Origin: Methylobacterium sp. J-048
Lineage (GTDB): Bacteria > Pseudomonadota > Alphaproteobacteria > Rhizobiales > Beijerinckiaceae
Direction: 5' to 3'
Assembly (NCBI RefSeq): GCF_022829515.1
Contig: NZ_JAKSYL010000050.1
Location: 1-55,639 of the forward strand
DNA length: 55,639 nucleotides
Made by a program: the position numbers and the translations under genes. The stretch's first letter is position 1. Each line of letters starts with the position of its first letter. Below are positions 26,962 to 36,202 of the stretch, piece after piece. The notes below the pieces were generated by a model, which worked only from the letters and a program-made list of their open reading frames with translations, searched no databases and had not been told where the DNA came from.

Positions 26962-28503
26962 TCACCCCACCGCCTCGACCAACCGCTTGCGCTGCACCTT
27001 GCCGTTGGCGGTCCGGGGCAGGGCGTCGAGAAAGCGGATCTCCCGCGGGCGCTTGTAGGCGGCGAGGCGGCTCTCGCACCAAGTGAGCAGGTCCGCCGCG
27101 TCGGGCTCGGCGCCGGGCTGGAGCACCACGAAGCCGCAGATGACCGAGACGTCGGCCCGCACCGGCAGTTCGGCGACCCCGACCTCCGCCACGGACGGGT
27201 GGGCGGAGAGCACGACCTCGACCTCGTTCGGAGAGACCCGGTAGCCCATCGCCTTCATCAGGTCGTTGTTGCGGCCCTCGAACCAGACGTAGCCGTCGGC
27301 ATCGAGCCGGGCGAGGTCGCCACCGACGAACCAGTCGCCGCGCATCACCTCGGCTTCTTCGTCGGGGCGGTTCCAGTAGCCGAGCATCAGCGCCGGCTCG
27401 GAGCGGTGGACGGCGAGCAGCCCAGTCTCGCCGGCGGGCAGTGGCTCGGGCGGCCCCTCGACCGGCAGGATCGCCACACGCCGCCCGGGCTGGGGGCGGC
27501 CCGGGGAGCCTGGGCGGACCGGGATGGTCGGGCCGCTGGAGATGTAGGTGGAGATCTCGCTCATGCCGAGTGCCTCATAGAGCGGCTTGCCCGTGGCCCG
27601 GGTCCAGGCCTCGAGCAGCTCCACCGACAGGGGCTCGCCCGCGGTGCAGCCGTGGCGCAGGCTCGACAGGTCGTGGCTTTCGAGGGCGCCGTATTTGAGG
27701 ATCTGGCGATAGAGGGTCGGGACCGCGGCGAACAGGGTGGCACCGTATTCGGCGATCAGGCGCGGCCAGACCGTCGGGTCGCGGGGACCGTTGTAGAGCA
27801 CCGCGGTGGCGCCCACCGACCAGGGGTCGCTCAGGCCGACGCCCAGCGTGTAGGTCCAGTTCATGGTGCCGGCATGCAGCATCACGTCGGATTCGCTGAG
27901 CCCGATCCAGTGTTCCACCATCGGCCAGCGGCCGTAAGCGGCCCGGTGGGCGTGCAGCACGCCCTTGGGCCGGCTGGTGGTGCCGGAGGTGTAGATCAGC
28001 ATCGCCGGGTCGTCGGCGGCGGTGTCGGCGTAGTCGGGGAGTGGCGGGCCGGCCTTCAGGGCGGCGACAGCGGCGGCATCGAGCAGGAGCCGGTCGCCGA
28101 GGGCCTCGGGCGGGACCGTGCAGCCGCCGCCGACCACGATGGCCGCCGCGCCGGAATTCTCCATCAGGAACGCCGCCTCGCCCTCGGTCAGCTGCGGCGA
28201 CGACGGCAGGGCCACGAGGCCCGCCGCCAGGGCGCCGAAATAGACCAGGACGTAATCGGCCTCGTTGCCCATCCGGATCATCACCCGGTCGCCGGGCTTG
28301 AGGCCGAGCCCGAGCAGGCCCGCCGCGATGCTGCGCACCGCCCGGTCGGCCTCGGCGAAGCTGAGCCGGCTCGCGGTGCCGTCGCCGACCAGCACCAGGG
28401 CGGCCTTGTCGGGGCGCAATCGCGCGTTCTCGGCCAGGCAGTATCGGGCTGCGTTGAAGCGGGCCGGCGGATGGCGATGTTCGGGCTGCGTGGCGTCGGG
28501 CAA
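26962..28503 (-). CDS. AMP-dependent acyl-CoA synthetase (benzoate/aryl-acid CoA ligase-like)
   Basis: A 513-residue adenylate-forming ligase that activates a carboxylic acid with ATP and CoA. Motifs: YTSGTTSRPKG (P-loop, with Ser for the usual Gly at one position), ALGMSEIST (A5), GDLARLDADGYVWFEGR (A7-A8) and the C-terminal catalytic Lys in RTANGKVQRKRLV. Overall it resembles benzoate-CoA ligase and related aryl or short-chain ligases. The substrate cannot be fixed by eye. The ATG at 28503 gives a natural length. It lies downstream of the aldehyde oxidase operon on the same strand, 98 bases away, so it could activate the acid produced there; that is an inference. Confidence 0.88.
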   Translation of the reverse strand: MPDATQPEHRHPPARFNAARYCLAENARLRPDKAALVLVGDGTASRLSFAEADRAVRSIAAGLLGLGLKPGDRVMIRMGNEADYVLVYFGALAAGLVALPSSPQLTEGEAAFLMENSGAAAIVVGGGCTVPPEALGDRLLLDAAAVAALKAGPPLPDYADTAADDPAMLIYTSGTTSRPKGVLHAHRAAYGRWPMVEHWIGLSESDVMLHAGTMNWTYTLGVGLSDPWSVGATAVLYNGPRDPTVWPRLIAEYGATLFAAVPTLYRQILKYGALESHDLSSLRHGCTAGEPLSVELLEAWTRATGKPLYEALGMSEISTYISSGPTIPVRPGSPGRPQPGRRVAILPVEGPPEPLPAGETGLLAVHRSEPALMLGYWNRPDEEAEVMRGDWFVGGDLARLDADGYVWFEGRNNDLMKAMGYRVSPNEVEVVLSAHPSVAEVGVAELPVRADVSVICGFVVLQPGAEPDAADLLTWCESRLAAYKRPREIRFLDALPRTANGKVQRKRLVEAVG

Positions 28504-28601
28504 AGGGCATCCCCCCGGATCAGGGTTTTGCCCGGGTGTCCCGCATCGGCACGCCGCCCGTCAACCGTGGGTGGGAACGAGCGCCGATGCGGCCAACAAT
28601 A

Positions 28602-30824
28602 TCAGGTCCGGCGCTGGGCCTGGCCCTCCTGCTCCTCGAAACCCTTGAGCACCTTGTCGAGGGTCATTGGGTACTCCCGGATCCGGATGCCGGTGGCGTT
28701 GTGGATCGCGTTGGCGAGAGACGCCCCTGCGCCACAGATGCCGAGCTCGCCGAGGCCCTTGCTTTTCAACGGGTTCGACTTGTCGTCGAGTTCGGGCAGG
28801 AACACCGCCTCTATCACCGGAATGTCGGCATGAACCGGCACATGGTACTCGGCCATGTCGTGATTGACGAAGAAGCTGTAGCGCGAATCGACCACCGCAT
28901 CCTCCATCAGCGCGGCGCCGACGCCGAAGGTCATGCCGCCGATCGCCTGGCTCCGCGCCGTCTTCGCGTTGAGGATCCGGCCGCCGGTGAAGACGCCCAG
29001 CATTCTCCGAAGCCTGATCTCGCCGGTGTCGGCGTCGACGCCGACCTCGGCGAAATGGGCGCCGTAAGAGTACTGCGAGAACTTCTGCTTCATCTCGCCG
29101 GGCTTGATCTCGCCGGAGGCTTCCAGGCCCGTCCCGGCCAAGTCCTTGAGCGATTCCGTGCGGTTGCCCGACGTCACCGCGCCATCCCGGAAGGTCGCGC
29201 CCTCCGGGTTGAGGTCACCGGCCTTCAGCAGCGCCTGCCGAAGGTTGTCGCAGGCCACGTAGAGTGCCGAGCCCGACGACCCGGCGCCGAACGAACCGCC
29301 GGAGCCCGCCGCAAACGGGAAGTCGGTGTCGCCCATCTCGACCCGCACCCGCTCGGGCGGCAGGCCCAGCATCTCGCCGGCGATCTGGGTGAGGATCGTG
29401 TAGGTGCCGGTGCCGGGATCGGTCATGGCCATACGGACCACTAGGACCCCGTCCGGCCCGAGCCGCACCTTGGCGGAGGACGGCATCAGCGGGTTGAGCC
29501 GGGCGGCGGCCGACATGCCCATGCCGACGAGCCAGTTGCCCTCGCGCCGGCTGCCGGCAGCCTGGCGCTTGTCCCAGCCGAACAGGCGGGCGCCTTCGCG
29601 CATGCAGGGCACCAGCTGGCGGGTGGAGAACGGCACCTTCTTCTCGGGATCCTCGGCGGGCTCATTGCGCACCCGCAGCTCGATCGGATCGATTTTCAGG
29701 TGCTCGGCCAGTTCGTCCATGGCGCACTCAAAAGCGAGCTGGCCCACGGCCTCGCCCGGCGCGCGCATCGACGACGCGATCGGCATGTTCAGGTTGACGA
29801 GCCGGTGGCGCGTGACCCGATTCTGCGCCGCGTAGAGCGAGCGGGTGACGTTGGCCGAGGTCTCGAAGAAGCCGTCTCCCTCGGCGGTGTCCGACCAGGA
29901 TTCGTGGCTGATCGCCGCGAGTTTCCCGTCCTTGTCGGCCCCGAGCCGGATTCGCTGGATCGTGTCAGTGCGGTGGGTCGCGACGTGGAATTCCTGCTGG
30001 CGGGTTAGCGCGACCTTCACGGGCCGGCCGATCACCTTGGAGGCGAGGATTGCCAGGGTCGCCTCGGGCTGGACCTGCAGCTTCGCCCCGAAGCCGCCGC
30101 CGATATAGGGGCTGACGATCCGCACCTTCTCGGGCGCAAGCTTGAGCACGGAGCCCAACGCCTTCTGGCCGCGATTCGGCATCTGGTTGGCGGTGTACAG
30201 GACCACTCCGTCGCCCTCCCAGGAGGCGATCGTGGCGTGCGGCTCCATCTGGGCGTGGATCTGCGGCGGCGTCGTGTACTCGACCTCTAGCTTCACCGGA
30301 GCCGCCGAGAAGGCCGCGTCGAAGTCGCCGAGCTTGGAATCCGGAGGCGAATTGATCGGCTTCGGTTCGTAAGCCGCGTCCATGTTGTCCTTGAGAAGGG
30401 CCTCGGGCTTGGCTGCGTCGTAGCGGACCTTGACTAGCATCGCGGCGGCCCGGGCCTGCTCGAAGGTCTCGGCGACCACGAAGGCCACCGGCTGCCCGTA
30501 GAACTTGACCTCCTGGCCCTGAAGCTGCGGCCAGACCTGCTCCTTCTTCTCGCCCTGCTCGGGCACGTTCTCGTGGGTGAGCACAAGGATCGTCCCCGGC
30601 GCCCGGCGGGCGGCCTCGGCGTCGATCGCCTGGATCGTGCCGGCCGCGATGGAGGCCGGCACGATGAACCCGTAGGCCGGGTTCTTCAAAGCCTTGGTCT
30701 CGTAGGCGTAGGGGGCGTGCCCGGTGACCTTGAGCGGTCCATCGACCCGGTCCAGCGGCTTGCCGACGAGACCGTCGGGACGGTCGTCGAGGGGCGTCCG
30801 GCCGATCGGCTGGTTCATCTCCAT
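28602..30824 (-). CDS. paoC: Aldehyde oxidoreductase molybdenum-binding subunit (PaoC/YagR-like)
   Basis: A 740-residue xanthine dehydrogenase family large subunit that binds the molybdenum cofactor and oxidises aldehydes to acids. It begins GRTPLDDRPDGLVGKPLDRVDG and contains the substrate-channel and Moco motifs YIGGGFGAKLQVQPE and MRAPGEAVGQLAFECAMDEL. The catalytic Glu sits near the C-terminus in GLGELGICGAGASLAN. Length matches E. coli PaoC. It follows the FAD subunit by 21 bases, in the order 2Fe-2S, FAD, Mo expected for paoABC. A periplasmic location is inferred from the Tat signal on the partner subunit. Confidence 0.92.
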   Translation of the reverse strand: MEMNQPIGRTPLDDRPDGLVGKPLDRVDGPLKVTGHAPYAYETKALKNPAYGFIVPASIAAGTIQAIDAEAARRAPGTILVLTHENVPEQGEKKEQVWPQLQGQEVKFYGQPVAFVVAETFEQARAAAMLVKVRYDAAKPEALLKDNMDAAYEPKPINSPPDSKLGDFDAAFSAAPVKLEVEYTTPPQIHAQMEPHATIASWEGDGVVLYTANQMPNRGQKALGSVLKLAPEKVRIVSPYIGGGFGAKLQVQPEATLAILASKVIGRPVKVALTRQQEFHVATHRTDTIQRIRLGADKDGKLAAISHESWSDTAEGDGFFETSANVTRSLYAAQNRVTRHRLVNLNMPIASSMRAPGEAVGQLAFECAMDELAEHLKIDPIELRVRNEPAEDPEKKVPFSTRQLVPCMREGARLFGWDKRQAAGSRREGNWLVGMGMSAAARLNPLMPSSAKVRLGPDGVLVVRMAMTDPGTGTYTILTQIAGEMLGLPPERVRVEMGDTDFPFAAGSGGSFGAGSSGSALYVACDNLRQALLKAGDLNPEGATFRDGAVTSGNRTESLKDLAGTGLEASGEIKPGEMKQKFSQYSYGAHFAEVGVDADTGEIRLRRMLGVFTGGRILNAKTARSQAIGGMTFGVGAALMEDAVVDSRYSFFVNHDMAEYHVPVHADIPVIEAVFLPELDDKSNPLKSKGLGELGICGAGASLANAIHNATGIRIREYPMTLDKVLKGFEEQEGQAQRRT

Positions 30825-30845
30825 GGGATTGGTCCTTGCTGGATC

Positions 30846-31820
30846 TTACGCGCGGGTCGCCTGCGCCATGACGGCGCGCAGGGTCCGCCGCGTCAGCAGG
30901 ATCTTGAAGTCGTTGGCGCCGTAGCCGCGGGCGCCCTTGAGCACCACGTCTGCGGCGGCATCGGCCGAGCCGGTCCGCATCAGCGCTTCCTCGGCCTCGG
31001 CCACGCGCCAGGGCTTGTGCGCCAGGCCGCCGAAGGCGAGCCGTGCCGTGGTCGGCTTGCCGCCCTCGGCGCCGGCGATCACCGCGGCCACCGACACCGT
31101 CGCGAAGGCGTAGGACGCCCGATCGCGGACCTTGCGGTAGATGTGCTGGCCGGCCACCGGCTTCGGCAGCGTCACCGCGGTAATGATCTCGCCCTTGCGC
31201 AGGTCGGTCTCGATCTGCGGCGTGTCGCCGGGCAGCCGGTGGAAGTCGGCGATCGGGATGCTGCGCGCCTGCCCGGCCGGATCCATGGTCTCGACGGTGG
31301 CGTCGAGCGCCCGCATCGCGACGTTCATGTCGGACGGGTTGGTGGCGATGCAGGCCTCGCTCGTCCCGAGCACCGCCATGATCCGGTTGAACCCGCCGAT
31401 CGCCGAGCAGCCCGAGCCGGGCTCGCGCTTGTTGCAGGGCATCGCGGTGTCATAGAAATAGTAGCAGCGCGTCCGCTGGAGCAGGTTGCCGGCGGTGGTC
31501 GCCTTGTTGCGCAGCTGGCCCGAGGCGCCGGCGAGCAGCGCCTTCGCCAAAACCGCGTAATCCTTGCGCACCCGCGGGTCGGCGGCGAGATCGGAATTGC
31601 GCACCAGCGCGCCAATGCGCAGGCCGCCGTCCTGCGTGGCCTCGACCTTGTCGAGGGGCAGCCGGTTGACGTCGATCAGCGTCGCCGGGGTCTCGATTTG
31701 GAGCTTCATCAGGTCGAGCAGGTTGGTGCCGCCGGCGATGAACTTCGCGTTCGACCGCTCGGCCGCGAGCTTGGCTGCATCCTGCACCGTGGCCGGACGC
31801 TCGTAGGTGAAAGCCTTCAT
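30846..31820 (-). CDS. paoB: Aldehyde oxidoreductase FAD-binding subunit (PaoB/YagS-like)
   Basis: A 324-residue FAD subunit. FAD-binding signatures are [14 protein letters not shown] and [12 protein letters not shown]. It carries the extra Cys-rich loop of Pao[12 protein letters not shown] then NKREPGSGC, that ligates a 4Fe-4S cluster absent from ordinary xanthine dehydrogenases; this is the strongest evidence for the Pao type. The start at 31820 ([19 protein letters not shown]) is a standard family start. It lies 10 bases after the 2Fe-2S gene and 21 before the Mo gene. Confidence 0.92.
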   Translation of the reverse strand: MKAFTYERPATVQDAAKLAAERSNAKFIAGGTNLLDLMKLQIETPATLIDVNRLPLDKVEATQDGGLRIGALVRNSDLAADPRVRKDYAVLAKALLAGASGQLRNKATTAGNLLQRTRCYYFYDTAMPCNKREPGSGCSAIGGFNRIMAVLGTSEACIATNPSDMNVAMRALDATVETMDPAGQARSIPIADFHRLPGDTPQIETDLRKGEIITAVTLPKPVAGQHIYRKVRDRASYAFATVSVAAVIAGAEGGKPTTARLAFGGLAHKPWRVAEAEEALMRTGSADAAADVVLKGARGYGANDFKILLTRRTLRAVMAQATRA

Positions 31821-31830
31821 GTCCGCCCCC

Positions 31831-32493
31831 TCAGATGTTGCTGGCGGCGGTATCGCGGATCGCCGCGACAATGTTCGGGTAGGCGCTGCAGCGACAGATG
31901 TTGCCGCTCATCCGCTCGCGGATCTCGGCGTCGCTGAGGCTCGGGGTCGATGCGATGTCCTCGGTGACGTGGCTCGGCCATCCGGCCTTGGCCTCGCTCA
32001 GCATGCCCACCGACGAGCAGATCTGGCCGGGCGTGCAGTAGCCGCACTGGAAGCCGTCATGCGCGATGAAGGCTGCCTGCATCGGGTGGAGCTGGTCCCC
32101 GGAGGCCAGCCCCTCGATCGTCGTGATGGCGTCGCCCTCGTGCATCGCCGCCAGCGTCAGGCAGGAATTGATGCGCCTGCCATCGACCAGCACCGTGCAG
32201 GCGCCGCACTGCCCATGATCGCAGCCCTTCTTGGTACCGGTGAGCGCAAGATTCTCGCGCAGGGCGTCGAGCAGGGTCGTGCGGGTATCGATAACGAGGT
32301 CGCGCGGCTGGCCGTTGATCGTGAGACGCACCGGCATGGTCTGCGGAGCGGGATCGCCGGGCGCCGCGGCTGCGGGGGCCGGCCGGAAGCCGAGGGTGCC
32401 CAACGCACCCGCCGCAGCACAGCCTTCGACCACGGCGCGGCGCGTCAGGGCGAACGGCTTGGCGTAAGGCTTGATCGGAGTCTCGTCTGTCAT
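31831..32493 (-). CDS. paoA: Aldehyde oxidoreductase 2Fe-2S subunit with Tat signal (PaoA/YagT-like)
   Basis: A 220-residue small subunit. A twin-arginine signal is clear: LTRRAVVEG with Arg18-Arg19, then a hydrophobic stretch ending PAPAAAAPG. This would carry the assembled heterotrimer to the periplasm. Two 2Fe-2S sites follow: the plant-type site [18 protein letters not shown] with a fourth Cys in NSCLTLA, and the C-terminal site [10 protein letters not shown] with [13 protein letters not shown]. The operon order paoA-paoB-paoC and the 4Fe-4S loop in PaoB support a periplasmic aldehyde oxidase that protects against reactive aldehydes. It is divergent from an aldo/keto reductase gene. Confidence 0.92.
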   Translation of the reverse strand: MTDETPIKPYAKPFALTRRAVVEGCAAAGALGTLGFRPAPAAAAPGDPAPQTMPVRLTINGQPRDLVIDTRTTLLDALRENLALTGTKKGCDHGQCGACTVLVDGRRINSCLTLAAMHEGDAITTIEGLASGDQLHPMQAAFIAHDGFQCGYCTPGQICSSVGMLSEAKAGWPSHVTEDIASTPSLSDAEIRERMSGNICRCSAYPNIVAAIRDTAASNI

Positions 32494-32697
32494 GCTGCTA
32501 TCCCGCCCATGCGCGACGCTCACGGCGCGGCGCAGCCTGGAATTCAATGTCCCAACTCCACCATCTGCCGATTAGATCCGGTCCAGACTGCGCCCGTTCA
32601 TCGCGGCTGCACCCCGGCTCCGCGCCAGCCGACCCTGGTCGATCGGCCGGCCCGATCCAGGTGAAGCGGTCGGAACACGCCCTCCGGAGTTCTCAGT

Positions 32698-33528
32698 ATG
32701 GCCGTCCCCGTCCCGACCCTGCCCCTCAATGACGGGCGCCGCATTCCGCAGATCGGGTTCGGCTGCTGGCAGCTCTCGGATGCGCAGGCGCCGGACCTCG
32801 TGGGCCACGCGCTCAAGGCCGGTTACCGCCTGATCGACACCGCCGCCGCCTATGGCAACGAGGCGGGCGTCGGACGCGGCATCCGAGACGCGCAGGTGCC
32901 GCGCGAGGACGTGTTCCTCACCACCAAGCTCTGGAACGACCGGCAGGGTCGCGACGCAACGCGGCAGGCCTTCGACGAGAGTCTGAAGCGCCTCGGCCAG
33001 GATTACGTGGACCTCTACCTGATCCATTGGCCGTGCCCGCAGCGGCACCTGTTCGTGGAGAGCTGGCGGACGATGATCGAGCTCCGCAACGAGGGCCGCG
33101 CGAAGTCGATCGGCGTCTCGAATTTTACGCCGGAGCACATCGCCACGCTGATCGGCGAGACAGGCGTCACCCCCGCCGTGAACCAGATCGAGCTGCACCC
33201 GCATTTCCAGCGGACGGGGCCGCGAGCCGACGATGCCCGTCACGGCATCGTGACCGAATCCTGGAGCCCGCTGGGTCAGGGCAAGGAGCTGAACGATCCG
33301 GTGATCGTCGCCATTGCCCAGGCGCACGGAAAGAGCCCGGCCCAGGTGGTGCTGCACTGGCAGGTGCAGATCGGCTGCGTAGCGATCCCCAAAACCGCCC
33401 GGCCGGAGCGCATCGTCGAGAATGTTTCCGTTTTCGACTTTACGCTCAACGACGCCGAGATCGCGCAGATCGCCGCCCTGGATCGACCGGACGGGCGGAT
33501 CGGGCCGGATCCCGCGACCTTCTGCTGA
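32698..33528 (+). CDS. Aldo/keto reductase (2,5-diketo-gluconate reductase-like)
   Basis: A 276-residue NADPH-dependent reductase with the full catalytic tetrad: Asp47 and Tyr52 (DTAAAYGNE), Lys77 (TTKLWN) and His110 (LIHWP). GVSNFTPEHI and the C-terminal AIPKTARPERIVEN are standard NADPH-binding segments. It reduces aldehydes or ketones in the cytoplasm. Start ATG 32698 follows TCCGGAG. It is divergent from the paoABC operon across 204 bases; both act on carbonyls, so a shared stress signal is conceivable. Confidence 0.93.
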   Translation: MAVPVPTLPLNDGRRIPQIGFGCWQLSDAQAPDLVGHALKAGYRLIDTAAAYGNEAGVGRGIRDAQVPREDVFLTTKLWNDRQGRDATRQAFDESLKRLGQDYVDLYLIHWPCPQRHLFVESWRTMIELRNEGRAKSIGVSNFTPEHIATLIGETGVTPAVNQIELHPHFQRTGPRADDARHGIVTESWSPLGQGKELNDPVIVAIAQAHGKSPAQVVLHWQVQIGCVAIPKTARPERIVENVSVFDFTLNDAEIAQIAALDRPDGRIGPDPATFC

Positions 33529-33575
33529 GCGGACGGCCTTCGGCGGCGCAGCATAACACCGCGTCGCAAAAGATT

Positions 33576-33594
33576 TATGCTCAAGGCTAGCATA
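33576..33594. promoter_or_regulatory. Upstream nad operator-like site
   Basis: TATGCT (33576-33581) and AGCATA (33589-33594) with a 7-base spacer starting CAA. The geometry ATGCTCAA-N4-AGCAT is the same as in the site at 33636-33652, 59 bases downstream. Probably bound by the same regulator. Confidence 0.6.
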
Positions 33595-33635
33595 TCTAGA
33601 CAGACAGGTCCGGCGCCCATAAGTTAGACGGCACA

Positions 33636-33652
33636 ATGCTCAAACTGAGCAT
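33636..33652. promoter_or_regulatory. Downstream nad operator-like site
   Basis: ATGCTCAAACTGAGCAT is a perfect inverted repeat (7-bp arms, AAC centre) lying 14 bases before the nadA ATG. In alphaproteobacteria a NadQ-type regulator is known to control nadABC; whether this is its site I infer only from position. Confidence 0.65.
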
Positions 33653-33665
33653 AATGGAGGACGCC

Positions 33666-34676
33666 ATGACGGCGACCGTATCACCCGTCTCTCGCACGTC
33701 GGTTCCGGGCTTGCCGCTGCCGGATCTCTACGCCCGTGTCAGCCGCCACGTTCCCGCGATCGAGTGGCCGGCGCTCGCCCCCGACATCGAGGCGATCCTG
33801 CGGCTGAAGCGCGAGCGCAACGCCGTGATCCTGGCGCACAACTACCAGGCGCCGGAGATTTTCCACACGGTGGCCGACATCGTCGGCGACAGCCTGGCGC
33901 TGGCGCGCGAGGCGGTGACCGTCGACGCCGACGTGATCGTGCTGGCCGGCGTCCACTTCATGGCCGAGACCGCCAAGCTCCTGAACCCGGGGAAGACCGT
34001 GCTGATCCCCGATATGGGTGCGGGCTGCTCGCTGGCCGATTCGATCACGGCGGCCGACGTGCGCGGCCTGCGGGCGAAGTATCCGGGCGTGCCGATCGTG
34101 ACCTACGTGAACACGTCGGCCGCCGTGAAGGCCGAGTCGGACCTGTGCTGCACGAGCGGCAACGCCGTCGCGGTGGTGAAGTCGCTGAACGCCCCGAGGG
34201 TCCTGATGATCCCGGACGAGTTCCTGGCGCAGAACGTCCAGGCCGAGATCCCCGAGATCGAGATCTTGACCTGGGCGGGCCATTGCGAGGTGCACGAGCG
34301 CTTCACGCCGGGCGACATCCGCGACGTGCGCGACAGCTACCCCGGCGTCACCGTGATCGCGCACCCGGAATGCCCGCCGGACGTGGTCGCCGAATCGGAC
34401 TTCTCCGGCTCGACCGCGATGATGATGGATTTCGTGCTCCAGAAGCGCCCGAGCCAGGTCGTGCTGGTGACCGAGTGCTCCATGGCCGACAACATCGCGG
34501 CGGCGAACCCGGACATCGAGTTCATCAAGCCCTGCAACATGTGCCCGCACATGAAGCGAATGAGCCTGAAGAACATCCGCCGCGCCCTGGAGACGATGAC
34601 CCACGAGGTCACGGTCGATCCGGCGCTCGCCGACCGCGCCCGGGCGGCGGTCGAACGCATGCTGCTGGTGCGCTAG
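33666..34676 (+). CDS. nadA: Quinolinate synthase A
   Basis: A 336-residue 4Fe-4S enzyme that condenses iminoaspartate with dihydroxyacetone phosphate to quinolinate, the second step of de novo NAD synthesis. Cluster Cys candidates are Cys121 (GAGCSLAD), Cys236 (HPECPP) and Cys290/293 ([10 protein letters not shown]), as in known Nad[11 protein letters not shown] and [10 protein letters not shown] are family signatures. The ATG at 33666 has GGAGG at 33656-33660. An in-frame ATG at 33636 lies inside the operator palindrome, so the later start is preferred. First gene of nadABC. Confidence 0.97.
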   Translation: MTATVSPVSRTSVPGLPLPDLYARVSRHVPAIEWPALAPDIEAILRLKRERNAVILAHNYQAPEIFHTVADIVGDSLALAREAVTVDADVIVLAGVHFMAETAKLLNPGKTVLIPDMGAGCSLADSITAADVRGLRAKYPGVPIVTYVNTSAAVKAESDLCCTSGNAVAVVKSLNAPRVLMIPDEFLAQNVQAEIPEIEILTWAGHCEVHERFTPGDIRDVRDSYPGVTVIAHPECPPDVVAESDFSGSTAMMMDFVLQKRPSQVVLVTECSMADNIAAANPDIEFIKPCNMCPHMKRMSLKNIRRALETMTHEVTVDPALADRARAAVERMLLVR

Positions 34677-34678
34677 CC

Positions 34679-36202
34679 ATGAACGCCGTCTCTCCCAACA
34701 TGGCCGACCGCGTCGTCGTGGTCGGCGGTGGCGTCGCCGGCCTCAGCGTCGCGCTGCGGCTCGCGCCCCGCCCGGTGACGCTGATCACCGCCTCGGCCCT
34801 CGGGCTCGGCACCGCCACCGGCTGGGCCCAGGGCGGCATCGCCGCCTCCGTGGGCGCCGACGACGCGGCGTCGCTCCACGCCGCCGACACCGAGGCCGCC
34901 GGCGCCGGGCTGACCGAGCCCGACGTGGCGCTTCGGGTCGCTCAGGCGGGTCCGGGGCTGATCGACTGGCTAGTGCGGATCGGCGTCCCGTTCGACCGCG
35001 CCGAGGACGGCGCCCTGGCGCTCGGCCTGGAGGCGGCCCACGGTCGCCGCCGCATCGTCCGCTCCGGCGGCGACGCCACCGGCGCCCGGGTCCTCGAAGG
35101 GCTGGTGCGGGCAGTCCTGTCCGCGCCCTCGGTGGAAGTCGTCGAGGCCCGCGCCTGCGACCTGCTGCGGGACACAAACGGCGCGGTGGCCGGCATCGTC
35201 GCCGAGCGCGACGGCGCCCGTTTCCGCATTCCGGCCCGAGCGGTGGTTCTGGCCACTGGCGGCGTCGGCGCCCTCTATGCGGCAACCACCAACCCACCCG
35301 GCGCCATCGGCGGCGGCCTGGCGCTCGCCGCCCGGGCCGGGGCCGTGATGCGCGACATGGAGTTCGTGCAGTTCCACCCGACCGCCATCGCGGCCGGCGC
35401 CGACCCGATGCCGCTGGCCACCGAAGCGCTCCGCGGGGAGGGCGCCCGGCTGATCGACGAGACCGGCGCGGCGGTCATGGCAGGGATTACCGGAGGCGAC
35501 CTCGCGCCCCGCGACGTGGTCGCCCGGGGCATCTTCCAGGCGCTCCAGCGCGGCCGCATCGTCTATCTCGACACCCGCGGCGCCCTCGGGGCCGCGATGC
35601 CGAAGCGCTTCCCCACGGTGGCGGGCCTGTGCGCCGCCGCCGGCATCGACCCGGCCGTGCAGCCGATCCCGGTCCGCCCGGCGGCGCACTACCACATGGG
35701 CGGCGTGAAGGTGGACGCCCACGGCGCCACCTCGGTGCCGGGCCTCTATGCCTGCGGCGAGGTCTCCTCCACCGGCCTGCACGGCGCCAACCGGCTCGCC
35801 AGCAATTCCCTGCTGGAGGGGCTGGCCTATGCCGGCTTCATCGCCGACGCCCTCGACGCGCCGCTCCCGGGCGCGATCGTCCCCGAGACGGCGGCGCCCC
35901 GGTCGGTCGCGGAGTTGCCGTCGATCCGCCGGCTGATGGAGGCCAAGGTCGGCGTCGTGCGCGACGCCGCCGGCCTCGCCGAGGCGGTTTCGGTCCTCGA
36001 GCCCCGCGCGGAACACTGCGACGCCGCCCTGGTGGCGCTGATGATCGCCCGGGGGGCGCTGTCCCGCCAGGAGAGCCGTGGTGCCCATTGGCGCAGCGAT
36101 TGTCCGCATATGGCCCCGGCGGCGCACACCGAGACGACGCTCGCCGCGCTGAAGGCCGAGCGCCGCGAGATCATCACTGCAGGGACGGAGCTGACGCCAT
36201 GA
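34679..36202 (+). CDS. nadB: L-aspartate oxidase
   Basis: A 507-residue FAD enzyme that oxidises aspartate to iminoaspartate, feeding NadA. The N-terminal FAD motif is VVVGGGVAGLSVALRL. Later motifs are GWAQGGIAAS, DMEFVQFHPTAI, EALRGEGARLID, AAHYHMGGVKVD and SSTGLHGANRLASNSLLEGL, all typical of NadB and its fumarate-reductase relatives. It starts two bases after the nadA stop and its stop overlaps the nadC start. A longer open reading back to 33764 runs through nadA in another frame and is not real. Confidence 0.97.
   Translation: MNAVSPNMADRVVVVGGGVAGLSVALRLAPRPVTLITASALGLGTATGWAQGGIAASVGADDAASLHAADTEAAGAGLTEPDVALRVAQAGPGLIDWLVRIGVPFDRAEDGALALGLEAAHGRRRIVRSGGDATGARVLEGLVRAVLSAPSVEVVEARACDLLRDTNGAVAGIVAERDGARFRIPARAVVLATGGVGALYAATTNPPGAIGGGLALAARAGAVMRDMEFVQFHPTAIAAGADPMPLATEALRGEGARLIDETGAAVMAGITGGDLAPRDVVARGIFQALQRGRIVYLDTRGALGAAMPKRFPTVAGLCAAAGIDPAVQPIPVRPAAHYHMGGVKVDAHGATSVPGLYACGEVSSTGLHGANRLASNSLLEGLAYAGFIADALDAPLPGAIVPETAAPRSVAELPSIRRLMEAKVGVVRDAAGLAEAVSVLEPRAEHCDAALVALMIARGALSRQESRGAHWRSDCPHMAPAAHTETTLAALKAERREIITAGTELTP

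Noticed and set aside
33764..36202. Possible NadA-NadB fusion (812 residues open)
   Set aside because: The upstream part is nadA read out of frame; nadB has its own ATG at 34679.
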